Part shown: in pieces, positions 5,234 through 11,052 of the stretch
Numbering within the stretch: position 1 is the stretch's first letter
Layout: every line of letters starts with the position of its first letter
Source of the DNA: CAZDSS01 sp964508185
GTDB taxonomy: Bacteria; Pseudomonadota; Alphaproteobacteria; Sphingomonadales; Govanellaceae
DNA length: 11,052 nt
Direction of reading: 5' to 3'
Assembly: GCA_964508185.1 (NCBI GenBank)
Contig: CAZDSS010000084.1
Coordinates: forward strand, 1 to 11,052
The notes under the pieces: model-generated
What the model was told of the DNA's origin: nothing
Databases searched by the model: none
What the model saw: only the letters and a program-made list of their open reading frames with translations
Position numbers and translations under genes: made by a program

Positions 5234-6064
5234 TCAGTCGGCGGCGTCCTGCAGGATCTTCAGCGCCTCGGCGTGAACGCGGGGGTCGCCCGCGGCGATG
5301 ATGCGGCCGCCCCGCTCGGCGGGGCCGCCGTCCCAGGTGGTCATGACGCCGCCCGCGGCCTCGACCACCGGGATGATGGCCTGCACGTCATAGGGCTTGA
5401 GACCCGCTTCCACCACCACATCCAGAAAGCCCGCCGCCAGCATGGCATAGGCGTAGCAGTCGTATCCGTAACGGCGGAGCCGCACCTTGCCCGCGACCCG
5501 GTCGTAGAGCGTCTTCTCTTCCCCGGGCGCGAAGAGGTCGGGGTCGGTGGTGGAGAGAATGGCGTCGGCAAGGCTCGCGCAGGAGCGGGTGCGGATCGCG
5601 CGGGTCTCGCCCTTCGCATTGGTGAAGAAGGCGCCCCTGGGGCTTCCGACGAAGCGTTCGCCCACCGCCGGATGATCGATGACGCCCACAGCCGGGCGGT
5701 CGCCGTCGTGGAAGGCGATGAGCGTGCCCCAGAGCGGCAGGCCGGAAATGAAGGCGCGGGTGCCGTCCACCGGATCGATGACCCAGGAGCAGCGATGGAC
5801 CCAGTCGTTGCCGCCTTTCTCCTCCCCGTGCTCCTCGCCCAGGATCCCGTGCTCGGGGAAGCGCGCCGCGATGAGGCGGCGGATTTCGGCCTCGGCCTCC
5901 TGGTCGGCGCAGGTCACGGGGTCGTAAGCTTCGCCCTCCGCCTTGTTGATGACGTCGAGCGGCTTGCGGAAATACTGAAGCGTGATGCGGGAAGCTGCGT
6001 CCGCCAGCTCCCCGGCGAAGACTGTGATGCTGTCAAGGTCGGGGGCGGGCAGGATCGTGGTCAT
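5234..6064 (-). CDS. hisN: Inositol-monophosphatase-family phosphatase, probably histidinol-phosphatase HisN
   Basis: A 276-residue cytosolic Mg-dependent phosphomonoesterase. Metal-binding residues of the family are visible: E77 in ILGEEHGEE, D97 and D100 in WVIDPVDGTRAF, and D226 in LKPYDVQAIIPVVEAAGG. The stretch GTRAFISGLPLWGTLIA following the DPVDGT motif is characteristic of the HisN branch (histidinol-phosphate to histidinol in histidine synthesis) rather than of SuhB or CysQ. No other his gene is nearby, so inositol or other sugar monophosphates remain possible substrates. The ATG at 6064 has GAGGA about five bases upstream. It follows typA on the same strand after a 92-base gap, so it may be co-transcribed. 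Its 3' end lies within a 7-bp inverted repeat (5224-5230/5240-5246) shared with the convergent hydrolase. Confidence 0.83.
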   Translation of the reverse strand: MTTILPAPDLDSITVFAGELADAASRITLQYFRKPLDVINKAEGEAYDPVTCADQEAEAEIRRLIAARFPEHGILGEEHGEEKGGNDWVHRCSWVIDPVDGTRAFISGLPLWGTLIAFHDGDRPAVGVIDHPAVGERFVGSPRGAFFTNAKGETRAIRTRSCASLADAILSTTDPDLFAPGEEKTLYDRVAGKVRLRRYGYDCYAYAMLAAGFLDVVVEAGLKPYDVQAIIPVVEAAGGVMTTWDGGPAERGGRIIAAGDPRVHAEALKILQDAAD

Positions 6065-6119
6065 GTGGTCCTCGTCTCCGAAAAGGCGTCATACGCCCGA
6101 GCTTTAGACCAGCAGGCAG

Positions 6120-6136
6120 CGGGGGTAAAGCCCCCG
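6120..6136. repeat. Short GC hairpin between typA and hisN
   Basis: A 6-bp stem CGGGGG (6120-6125) / CCCCCG (6131-6136) with loop TAAAG lies 20 bases after the typA stop. No T-run follows in the typA direction. It may weaken or process a typA-hisN transcript; it is not a convincing terminator. Confidence 0.35.
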
Positions 6137-6156
6137 GGGACGGGGCGCGGGCGATC

Positions 6157-7986
6157 TCACTCCGCCGCGCGGGCCGCCTTCTTGCGCTCGTTGGCGTCCA
6201 GATACCGCTTGCGCAGGCGGATGCTCTTGGGCGTCACCTCGACGAGTTCGTCGTCGTTGATATAGGCGATCGCTTCCTCGAGGCTCAGCTTGCGCGGCGG
6301 GGTGAGGCGGATCGCCTCGTCCTTGCCGGCGGCGCGGATGTTGGTGAGCTGCTTGGCCTTCAGCGGATTGACCTCAAGGTCGTTGTCGCGGCTGTGCTCG
6401 CCGATGATCATGCCTTCATACACGTCGTCGCCGGGATCGATCATGATGATGCCCCGGTCTTCGAGATGGAACAGGGCGTAGGCGATGGCCTTGCCACTGG
6501 CGTTGGAGATCAGCACGCCGTTATGCCGCCCCTGGATCGCGCCCTTGTGCGGCGCGTAGCTGTGGAACACGCGGTTCATGATGCCGGTGCCGCGGGTATC
6601 CGTCAGGAACTCGCCGTGATAGCCGATGAGGCCGCGGGACGGCGCGATGAAGGTGAGCCGCGTCTTGCCGGTGCCCGAGGGGCGCATGTCCTGCAGCTCC
6701 GCCTTGCGGCCGGTCATCTTCTCCACGACGATGCCCGTATATTCGTCATCGACGTCGATCAGCACTTCTTCCATGGGCTCGAGCCGCTTGCCCGTCTCGG
6801 GATCTTCCTTGAACAGCACGCGCGGGCGGCTGATGGTGAGCTCGAAGCCTTCGCGGCGCATGGTCTCGATGAGCACGCCGAGCTGCAGTTCGCCGCGGCC
6901 CGCCACTTCCATGGCGTCCTTGTCAGCGCTTTCCGAGACGCGGATCGCCACATTGGCTTCGGCTTCGAGCAGCAGACGCTCGCGAATGACGCGGGACTGC
7001 ACCTTGGTGCCCTCGCGGCCCGCAAGGGGCGAGCTGTTGGGCGAGAAGGTCATGGCGAGGGTCGGCGGATCGATGGGCTGAGACTTCAGCGGCTCCGTCA
7101 CCTCGAGGGCGCAGAGGGTGTCCGCCACGGTCCCCGTGGTGATGCCGGCGATGGCGACGATGTCGCCCGCCGCAGCGCTGTCCACCGGAATGCGATCGGG
7201 TCCGCGGAAGGAAAAGAGCTTGGTCACCCGGAACTGCTCCACAAGGCCCCCCGTGTTGATGACCTTGATGGGCATGCCGGTCTTGACCGTGCCCTGGGCG
7301 ATGCGGCCCGTCAGCGTGCGGCCGAGGAACGGGTCGCGGTCAAGGAGGGTCGCCAGCATGGCGAAGGGCTTTCCGAGGGCGTCCGGATCGCGAAGCGGCG
7401 CGGGCTCCGGCACATATTCGATGATGGTATCGAACAGCGGGCCGAGATTCTCGCGCGGGTCATCGAGATCGCGCACCGCCCAGCCGCTGCGGCCCGAGGC
7501 GTAAAGGGTCGGGAAGTCAAGCTGCTCGTCGCTGGCATCGAGCGCCACGAACAGGTCGAACACTTCCTCATGCACCTCTTCCGGCCGGGCGTCGGGCTTG
7601 TCCACCTTGTTGATGACGACGATGGGGCGGAGCCCGAGGCTCAGGGCCTTCTGTGTCACGAACTTGGTCTGCGGCATGGGGCCTTCGGCGGCGTCCACCA
7701 GAACCACGACGCCGTCCACCATGCTTAAAATCCGTTCCACCTCGCCCCCGAAGTCGGCGTGACCCGGCGTGTCCACCACATTGATGCGGGTGTCGCCCCA
7801 GGTGACCGAGGTGCATTTGGCGAGGATGGTGATCCCCCGTTCCTTTTCGATGTCATTGCGGTCCATGACCCGCTCCGCCACCTGCTGGTTCTCGCGGAAG
7901 GTGCCGCTCTGGCGGAACAGGCTGTCCACGAGGGTGGTCTTGCCATGGTCCACATGGGCGATGATGGCGACGTTGCGGAGGGTCAT
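6157..7986 (-). CDS. typA: Ribosome-associated translational GTPase TypA/BipA
   Basis: A 609-residue GTPase of usual TypA length, related to EF-G and LepA. It binds 70S ribosomes and supports ribosome assembly and growth under stress. All G motifs are present: G1 AHVDHGKTT (10-18), G2 RGITI (50-54), G3 DTPGH (72-76), G4 NKVD (126-129) and a G5-like YASG (162-165). Domain II, the EF-G-like domains III and V and the TypA-specific C-terminal domain follow, with late signatures such as PSRGLIGYHGEFLTDTRGTG and a basic tail. The ATG at 7986 is right for the family, but the ribosome site is poor: only GGA six bases upstream, then CCCTCC. A good promoter lies at 8030-8057, giving a leader of about 37 nt. 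hisN follows on the same strand. Confidence 0.96.
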   Translation of the reverse strand: MTLRNVAIIAHVDHGKTTLVDSLFRQSGTFRENQQVAERVMDRNDIEKERGITILAKCTSVTWGDTRINVVDTPGHADFGGEVERILSMVDGVVVLVDAAEGPMPQTKFVTQKALSLGLRPIVVINKVDKPDARPEEVHEEVFDLFVALDASDEQLDFPTLYASGRSGWAVRDLDDPRENLGPLFDTIIEYVPEPAPLRDPDALGKPFAMLATLLDRDPFLGRTLTGRIAQGTVKTGMPIKVINTGGLVEQFRVTKLFSFRGPDRIPVDSAAAGDIVAIAGITTGTVADTLCALEVTEPLKSQPIDPPTLAMTFSPNSSPLAGREGTKVQSRVIRERLLLEAEANVAIRVSESADKDAMEVAGRGELQLGVLIETMRREGFELTISRPRVLFKEDPETGKRLEPMEEVLIDVDDEYTGIVVEKMTGRKAELQDMRPSGTGKTRLTFIAPSRGLIGYHGEFLTDTRGTGIMNRVFHSYAPHKGAIQGRHNGVLISNASGKAIAYALFHLEDRGIIMIDPGDDVYEGMIIGEHSRDNDLEVNPLKAKQLTNIRAAGKDEAIRLTPPRKLSLEEAIAYINDDELVEVTPKSIRLRKRYLDANERKKAARAAE

Positions 7987-8029
7987 GGAGGGTCCAATCG
8001 TTCAAATGGGCGATTCGAAAAGGCGCGCG

Positions 8030-8057
8030 AGTATAGCGACAACAGCGGGCTTGTAAA
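8030..8057 (-). promoter_or_regulatory. typA promoter, sigma-70 type
   Basis: On the minus strand TTTACA (8057-8052), a 16-bp spacer and TATACT (8035-8030) match the -35 and -10 consensus at five of six bases each. The predicted start is near 8023, about 37 bases before the typA ATG. Confidence 0.7.
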
Positions 8058-8062
8058 TGCTC

Positions 8063-8078
8063 TTTCGCACCTGCGAAA
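8063..8078. promoter_or_regulatory. Operator-like dyad next to the typA -35
   Basis: A perfect inverted repeat TTTCGCA-CC-TGCGAAA (7-bp arms, 2-bp centre) sits 5 bp upstream of the typA -35 hexamer, in the divergent gap with the quinone oxidoreductase. The small symmetric size suits a dimeric DNA-binding protein more than an RNA hairpin. The regulator is unknown. Confidence 0.5.
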
Positions 8079-8178
8079 ACAAGATGCGGTGTCGGCGCAA
8101 TCCCGACGATCGCGTGCTGCAGGATCTGTTGCGCCGCCCGCATCGCCCGCCTAAAGTGCCGCCGCCATGGAGACCCTG

Positions 8179-9156
8179 ATGAAAGCGATCGTCTGCAAAG
8201 CCTTCGGCGGCCCGGAGAATCTGGCGCTCGAGGAACGCCCCTGCCGGCGTCCTGAGGCAGGGGAGGTGCGGATCCGCGTTCACCGGGCGGCGGTCAATTT
8301 CGCCGATCTCCTGATGATCGCAGGCCAGTACCAGGTGCAGCCCCGGCCGCCCTTCGTCCCCGGGCTGGAGGCCGCGGGCGAGGTGATCGAGACGGGGGCG
8401 GGTGTGGCGACGCTCCGCCCCGGCGACCGGGTGGTGGCGCTCATGTCGGATGGCGCCTTCGCCACCGAGATGTGCGGGCCGGAATCAAGGTTTCTGCGCG
8501 TGCCCCATGACATGGATCATGATACGGCCGCGGCCTTCAGCGTCACCTGCGGCACGGCCCATATGGGGCTCGTCCGGCGCGCCCGCATCCAGCCGGGGGA
8601 ATGGCTGGTGGTGACCGGCGCCGGGGGCGGCGCGGGGCTTGCGGCCGTGGAGCTTGGAAAGATTCTCGGGGCGCGGGTGATCGCCGCCGCGGGAAGCGCC
8701 GACAAGCTGGAACTCGCCGCCTCACGCGGCGCCGACCACCTGATCGATTATCGGAAGGAGGATCTCCGCGCCCGCATCCTGGACATTACCGGCGGCGCGG
8801 GGGCCCATGTCCTGTTCGATCCGGTGGGGGGCGATGTGTTCCGCGCGGGCTTTCGCGCGCTCCGCTTCGAGGGGCGGGCGGTGATCGTCGGCTTCGCGAG
8901 CGGCGCGCCCGCCGAGATCCGCGCCAATCACCTGCTGGTCAAGAACATCGATCTCATCGGCCTCTACTGGGGTGGTTACAAGGTCCATGCGATCGATGCC
9001 CTCCGCGCATCGGCGGAGGAGATCATCGCCTTGTGGCGGCAGGGGCGAATCCGGCCCCATGTGGACGCCGTCCTGCCGCTCGCGCGGACAGCCGAGGCGC
9101 TGGACCTCGTCCGCAGCCGCCGGTCGCGCGGCAAGATCCTGATCCGCATGGCGTGA
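8179..9156 (+). CDS. Zinc-free NADPH:quinone oxidoreductase (MDR superfamily)
   Basis: A 325-residue enzyme of the quinone oxidoreductase branch of medium-chain dehydrogenases/reductases, expected to reduce quinones or alpha,beta-unsaturated carbonyls with NADPH in the cytosol. It shows the family start MKAIVCKAFGGPENL, AVNFADLLMIAGQY (38-51), PFVPGLEAAGEV (58-69), GDRV (82-85) and the nucleotide-binding TGAGGGAGLAAVELGK (146-161). The catalytic and structural zinc cysteine/histidine sets of alcohol dehydrogenases are absent. A frame also opens at ATG 8167, but GGAG at 8169-8172 is correctly spaced (six bases) for the ATG at 8179, and proteins of this family begin with MKA. It is divergent from typA. 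No clear own promoter was seen in 8079-8168. The exact substrate cannot be told. Confidence 0.88.
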   Translation: MKAIVCKAFGGPENLALEERPCRRPEAGEVRIRVHRAAVNFADLLMIAGQYQVQPRPPFVPGLEAAGEVIETGAGVATLRPGDRVVALMSDGAFATEMCGPESRFLRVPHDMDHDTAAAFSVTCGTAHMGLVRRARIQPGEWLVVTGAGGGAGLAAVELGKILGARVIAAAGSADKLELAASRGADHLIDYRKEDLRARILDITGGAGAHVLFDPVGGDVFRAGFRALRFEGRAVIVGFASGAPAEIRANHLLVKNIDLIGLYWGGYKVHAIDALRASAEEIIALWRQGRIRPHVDAVLPLARTAEALDLVRSRRSRGKILIRMA

Positions 9157-9248
9157 CAGCTGATTCTGCCCTGTAATGTCCACGCGCCGTGAGGTGCGGG
9201 ATCTGAAATGACGCGCGCGGCCTTGTGGCGCGGACAGCGTGTTCCTGT

Positions 9249-9263
9249 GTCCCGCCGCGGGAC
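9249..9263 (+). terminator. Weak hairpin downstream of the quinone oxidoreductase
   Basis: A perfect 6-bp stem GTCCCG (9249-9254) / CGGGAC (9258-9263) with a 3-nt loop is followed by a moderately T-rich stretch. It is the only terminator candidate for the oxidoreductase before the sRNA region, but it lacks a real U-tract. Confidence 0.35.
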
Positions 9264-9270
9264 TATTCCT

Positions 9271-9356
9271 TTAAGCATCCGAAAAACAACGATGAATTTT
9301 GATGTTGCATCTTTGCAACTGTGTTGCGCTCATGTAACGATTAAGTCTTTGAAAAA
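9271..9356. repeat. AT-rich control region with dyads and a 70-bp-spaced direct repeat
   Basis: The pattern TTAAG-N5-GAAAAA occurs twice at exactly 70 bp (9271-9286 and 9341-9356). Between the copies lie a perfect dyad GTTGCA-TCTT-TGCAAC (9304-9319) and a weaker related one, GTTGCG-CTCA-TGTAAC (9323-9338), centred 19 bp apart. No open frame with a ribosome site is here. It stands upstream of the sRNA candidate at 9406-9506, so a regulatory role is the natural reading. Confidence 0.45.
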
Positions 9357-9372
9357 TAAGGTGAAATAGGGG

Positions 9373-9400
9373 TTGATTTTGATGCGGAGGCGCTTAAATA
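9373..9400 (+). promoter_or_regulatory. Possible promoter of the plus-strand sRNA
   Basis: TTGATT (9373-9378) is followed after 15-16 bp by TTAAATA (9394-9400), a -35/-10-like pair of moderate quality. It would start transcription near 9406. The pair is plausible mainly because a strong terminator with no gene lies about 100 bases downstream. Confidence 0.4.
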
Positions 9401-9405
9401 TGAAT

Positions 9406-9506
9406 CCAGTGTTGGGCTCTGTGAAGGGCGCGATGCTATGCCCTCCGTGGGCGTTTCCTCCCTAAACTTGGGCCACTTTGGCAGATGCCAGAAGTGGCCT
9501 TTTTTT
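9406..9506 (+). ncRNA. Probable small regulatory RNA with a UUUCCUCCC hairpin, suhB/MmgR-like
   Basis: About 100 nt lie between a possible promoter and a strong terminator, with no coding frame that has a ribosome site. Near the 3' end is a small hairpin GUUU-CCUCCCU-AAAC (9453-9467) exposing CCUCCC, followed after three bases by the terminator. Upstream, short GGGC/GCCC pairings are possible (9426-9429 with 9440-9443, or 9440-9443 with 9449-9452). A UUUCCUCCC element just before a terminator stem is, from memory, reminiscent of the alphaproteobacterial alpha-r8 family (Rfam suhB; MmgR of Sinorhizobium, which limits polyhydroxybutyrate accumulation). The conserved SRP RNA core (GGAAGGAAGCAGCC type) is absent. 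The 5' end is uncertain by perhaps 10 nt. Family assignment is tentative; the presence of an RNA gene is fairly likely. Confidence 0.6.
9471..9506 (+). terminator. Strong Rho-independent terminator of the plus-strand sRNA
   Basis: An 8-bp stem GGCCACTT (9471-9478) / AAGTGGCC (9492-9499), continued by TGGC/GCCA (9479-9482/9487-9490) with one bulged G, carries a 4-nt loop. It is followed by seven T (9500-9506). The U-tract is only on the plus side. The nearest upstream gene on this strand ends at 9156, so it serves a non-coding transcript. Confidence 0.9.
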
Positions 9507-9561
9507 ATTGCCGCGGCCGCAAAGCGCCCGGAAATACCGTCGCCCACACCGGTTTATTGTT

Positions 9562-10539
9562 TCATTCCGCGGATTCGCGCCAGATGCCGCCGTCGGGCCT
9601 GCGGAAAAGCGCCGCGGGCAGGGCATGGAGCCGCTCCATGAAGCGGGCGAGATCCTCCGCCACCCGCTCGAATCGGGCGGTCGGATTGTAGCTCCGCTCG
9701 TCCATGTAGAGGGCGCGGTTGATCTCGATCTGCAGGGCATGCATGCCGAAGCGCGGGCGGCCGTAATGCTGGGTGTTGTAGCCGCCCGAATAGGGGATGT
9801 TGAGCGCCACCTGATAGCCGAGCTCGCGCAATATGGCGGCGGCGGCGCGGCTGAGCTCCGGCGCGCAGCTCTGGCCGTGACAGTCGCCGAGCACGATGTC
9901 GTCCCGCTGGCGCGGCGCGAAGCGGCCGAAGGTGCGGCCCGACGGCATGGAATGGCAGTCGATCAGCACCACATGGCCGAAGGACTCCCGCGTCTCCGCC
10001 AGAAGCGCGCTCAAGCCGACATGGGTCGCTTGATAGACCCGGGCGATGCGGGCGAGGCCGTCCTCGATGGGGATGGGGCGGCGGTAGATGGCGCGGTTCG
10101 CGGCGACCACGGCCGGAATGGTGCCGAGCCCCGCGCGCACCCGGTCCGACCGGACATTGGCGTCGGCGGGCAGGGGGCCGTCGAACAGGGCGGGGTCCAG
10201 CTCGTGCCGCTCGCGATTGCAGTCCACATAGGCGCGGGCATATTGCACGGCGAACAAGGGCGCGCCGAGGGTGGGCGCCGCCGCGAACAGGCGGTCCACC
10301 ATGCAGTCCTCGGAACTGCGCAGGGCCGATTCCGTCAGATGGGTGGCGGCCAGCAGATCGGGCGGATAATAGCGGCCGCTATGGGGCGTGTTGTAGACGA
10401 AGGGCGCAGTCTGCCGCGCCGGGCGGTGGATCAGGAAAACGGGCGGCGCATTGGCGTCGCCGGGCAGGTCGCCGCCGCCTGATGCTCGTCTTTCCGGCGG
10501 CCCGAATCCGCTGGCGGATTTTCCTGTCCTGCTCGACAT
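9562..10539 (-). CDS. N-formylglutamate amidohydrolase family protein
   Basis: A 325-residue member of the FGase family (PF05013), whose characterised members hydrolyse N-formyl-L-glutamate to formate and glutamate in histidine degradation. Conserved blocks are visible: YNTPHSGRYYP (49-59), YVDCNRERHELDP (104-116), LIDCHSMPSG (192-201), the IPYSGGYNTQHYG region (248-260) and QIEINRALYMD (270-280). The first 30 residues are Gly/Pro/Arg-rich and look like a disordered extension. The ATG at 10539 is the only ATG before M80, but it has no Shine-Dalgarno, and a -10-like TATAGT ends six bases before it, suggesting a leaderless mRNA. No other hut genes are near, so a role other than histidine breakdown is possible. 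It is divergent from cpdR, a neighbourhood recurring in alphaproteobacteria. Confidence 0.87.
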   Translation of the reverse strand: MSSRTGKSASGFGPPERRASGGGDLPGDANAPPVFLIHRPARQTAPFVYNTPHSGRYYPPDLLAATHLTESALRSSEDCMVDRLFAAAPTLGAPLFAVQYARAYVDCNRERHELDPALFDGPLPADANVRSDRVRAGLGTIPAVVAANRAIYRRPIPIEDGLARIARVYQATHVGLSALLAETRESFGHVVLIDCHSMPSGRTFGRFAPRQRDDIVLGDCHGQSCAPELSRAAAAILRELGYQVALNIPYSGGYNTQHYGRPRFGMHALQIEINRALYMDERSYNPTARFERVAEDLARFMERLHALPAALFRRPDGGIWRESAE

Positions 10540-10545
10540 GAAAAC

Positions 10546-10551
10546 ACTATA
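10546..10551 (-). promoter_or_regulatory. -10-like box directly before the amidohydrolase start
   Basis: TATAGT on the minus strand (five of six consensus bases) is separated by six bases from the ATG, so transcription would begin at or next to the start codon. The -35 position (10569-10574) is poor and lies inside the inverted repeat 10558-10580. Confidence 0.4.
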
Positions 10552-10557
10552 TCTCTT

Positions 10558-10580
10558 TTCCCTTTCGGGGAGAAAGGGAA
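10558..10580. promoter_or_regulatory. Operator-like inverted repeat in the amidohydrolase/cpdR gap
   Basis: Perfect 9-bp arms TTCCCTTTC (10558-10566) and GAAAGGGAA (10572-10580) flank a 5-bp centre. It covers the -35 region of the amidohydrolase and lies 107 bp before cpdR. The A/G-asymmetric arms fit a protein-binding dyad; the binding protein is unknown. Confidence 0.5.
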
Positions 10581-10687
10581 CCGCGCCCCCGTCCGTTCAC
10601 GGCTGATTTACATTTTCCGCGCAATATCTTGGCGCGGGCCTTGAAGCGCTCACCGCGGACGGCGGGCATTGGGGGTTGGGAGGAAAG

Positions 10688-11052
10688 ATGGCTGACACGG
10701 CCGCGACAATTCGCATTCTGCTGGCGGAAGACGACGATTCGCTCCGCGGCTTCCTGGCGCGCGCGCTGGAGCGGGCGGGCTACGAGGTGACGGCCGTGGA
10801 CCGCGGCACCGTGGCCCTGCCGCTCATTGCGTCCCAGGGCTTCGACCTGCTGCTCACCGACATCGTCATGCCCGAGATGGACGGCATCGAGCTGTCGCGC
10901 CGGGCGACGACCCTCGCGCCCCACATGCGCATCATGTTCATCACCGGATTCGCCGCCGTCGCCCTCGATCAGAACAACGGCGCCCCGCGCAACGCCAAGG
11001 TGCTGTCCAAGCCCTTCCATCTCCGCGATCTGGTGAGCGAAGTGGATCGCCT
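10688..11052 (+). CDS. cpdR: CpdR-type single-domain response regulator, 3' end missing
   Basis: The first 121 codons are present; no stop is reached before the edge. CpdR is a receiver-only response regulator that in its unphosphorylated form primes the ClpXP protease at the cell pole for cell-cycle substrates, and is inactivated by the CckA-ChpT phosphorelay (Caulobacter). The receiver features are complete: acidic pocket E14-D15-D16 in LLAEDDDSLR, phosphoacceptor D58 in LLLTDIVMPEMDG, T86 in FITGF and K108 in SKPF. The overall run closely follows known CpdR sequences, with about five extra residues at the N terminus. The ATG at 10688 has GGGAGGA (10678-10684) close upstream. No output domain can be seen, but the last residues are outside the window. 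The promoter was not identified with confidence, and no full CtrA site (TTAA-N7-TTAA) was found. Confidence 0.88.
   Translation, partial: MADTAATIRILLAEDDDSLRGFLARALERAGYEVTAVDRGTVALPLIASQGFDLLLTDIVMPEMDGIELSRRATTLAPHMRIMFITGFAAVALDQNNGAPRNAKVLSKPFHLRDLVSEVDR

Noticed and set aside
5224..5246. 7-bp inverted repeat between the convergent hydrolase and hisN as a terminator
   Set aside because: No T-run on either side and it overlaps the hisN stop; could be coding-driven GC repetition.
8167..8178. ATG at 8167 as the quinone oxidoreductase start
   Set aside because: The GGAG at 8169-8172 serves the ATG at 8179, and the family begins with MKA.
9271..9356. CtrA sites (TTAA-N7-TTAA) suggested by repeated TTAAG
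   Set aside because: The second half is AAAA rather than TTAA in both copies.
9406..9506. SRP (4.5S) RNA or 6S RNA
   Set aside because: Length would fit SRP RNA, but the conserved GGAAGGAAGCAGCC-type core is absent; the long bulged helix of 6S RNA is also not seen.

Overview
The window reads as ordinary chromosome of a GC-rich alphaproteobacterium. The class call rests on a CpdR-type single-domain response regulator divergent from an N-formylglutamate amidohydrolase, and on two probable small RNAs carrying CCUCCC motifs, a style common in alphaproteobacterial sRNAs. No insertion sequence, CRISPR array, tRNA, rRNA or prophage gene was seen.

Left part (1-2323). A 5' fragment of moeA runs off the left edge on the minus strand. 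Next is a plus-strand dps gene with a clear promoter, a Fur-family-like operator filling the promoter spacer, and a strong terminator. A gene-free stretch (971-1435) contains what looks like a minus-strand sRNA of about 160 nt: a -10 box, four hairpins, three CCUCC-type motifs (two in hairpin loops) and a Rho-independent terminator. A LysR-type regulator follows on the minus strand.

Oxidative-stress block (2324-4151). On the minus strand lie ahpC (typical 2-Cys peroxiredoxin), trxB (thioredoxin reductase) and lysR, in that transcription order. Hairpins sit in both gaps. The 18-bp operator sequence upstream of dps recurs exactly upstream of ahpC, so the iron/peroxide ferritin Dps and the peroxiredoxin are probably co-controlled by one Fur-family regulator (PerR- or Irr-like). 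TrxB is the plausible electron-delivery partner for AhpC through thioredoxin.

Middle (4225-9156). A plus-strand alpha/beta hydrolase of the lysophospholipase/monoglyceride-lipase type converges on a minus-strand HisN-like inositol-monophosphatase-family phosphatase, which lies downstream of minus-strand typA (BipA ribosome-associated GTPase). TypA is divergent from a plus-strand zinc-free quinone oxidoreductase. The typA/quinone oxidoreductase gap contains a good typA promoter flanked by a perfect 7-bp dyad.

Right part (9157-11052). A second gene-free stretch (9157-9561) has an AT-rich control region with dyads and repeats. It leads into a second probable sRNA of about 100 nt on the plus strand, with a UUUCCUCCC hairpin just before a strong terminator. 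Then come the minus-strand N-formylglutamate amidohydrolase, possibly a leaderless mRNA, and the divergent cpdR, which runs off the right edge.

The protein-coding content is conventional. The items most worth attention are the two CCUCCC-bearing sRNA candidates and the shared operator of dps and ahpC.
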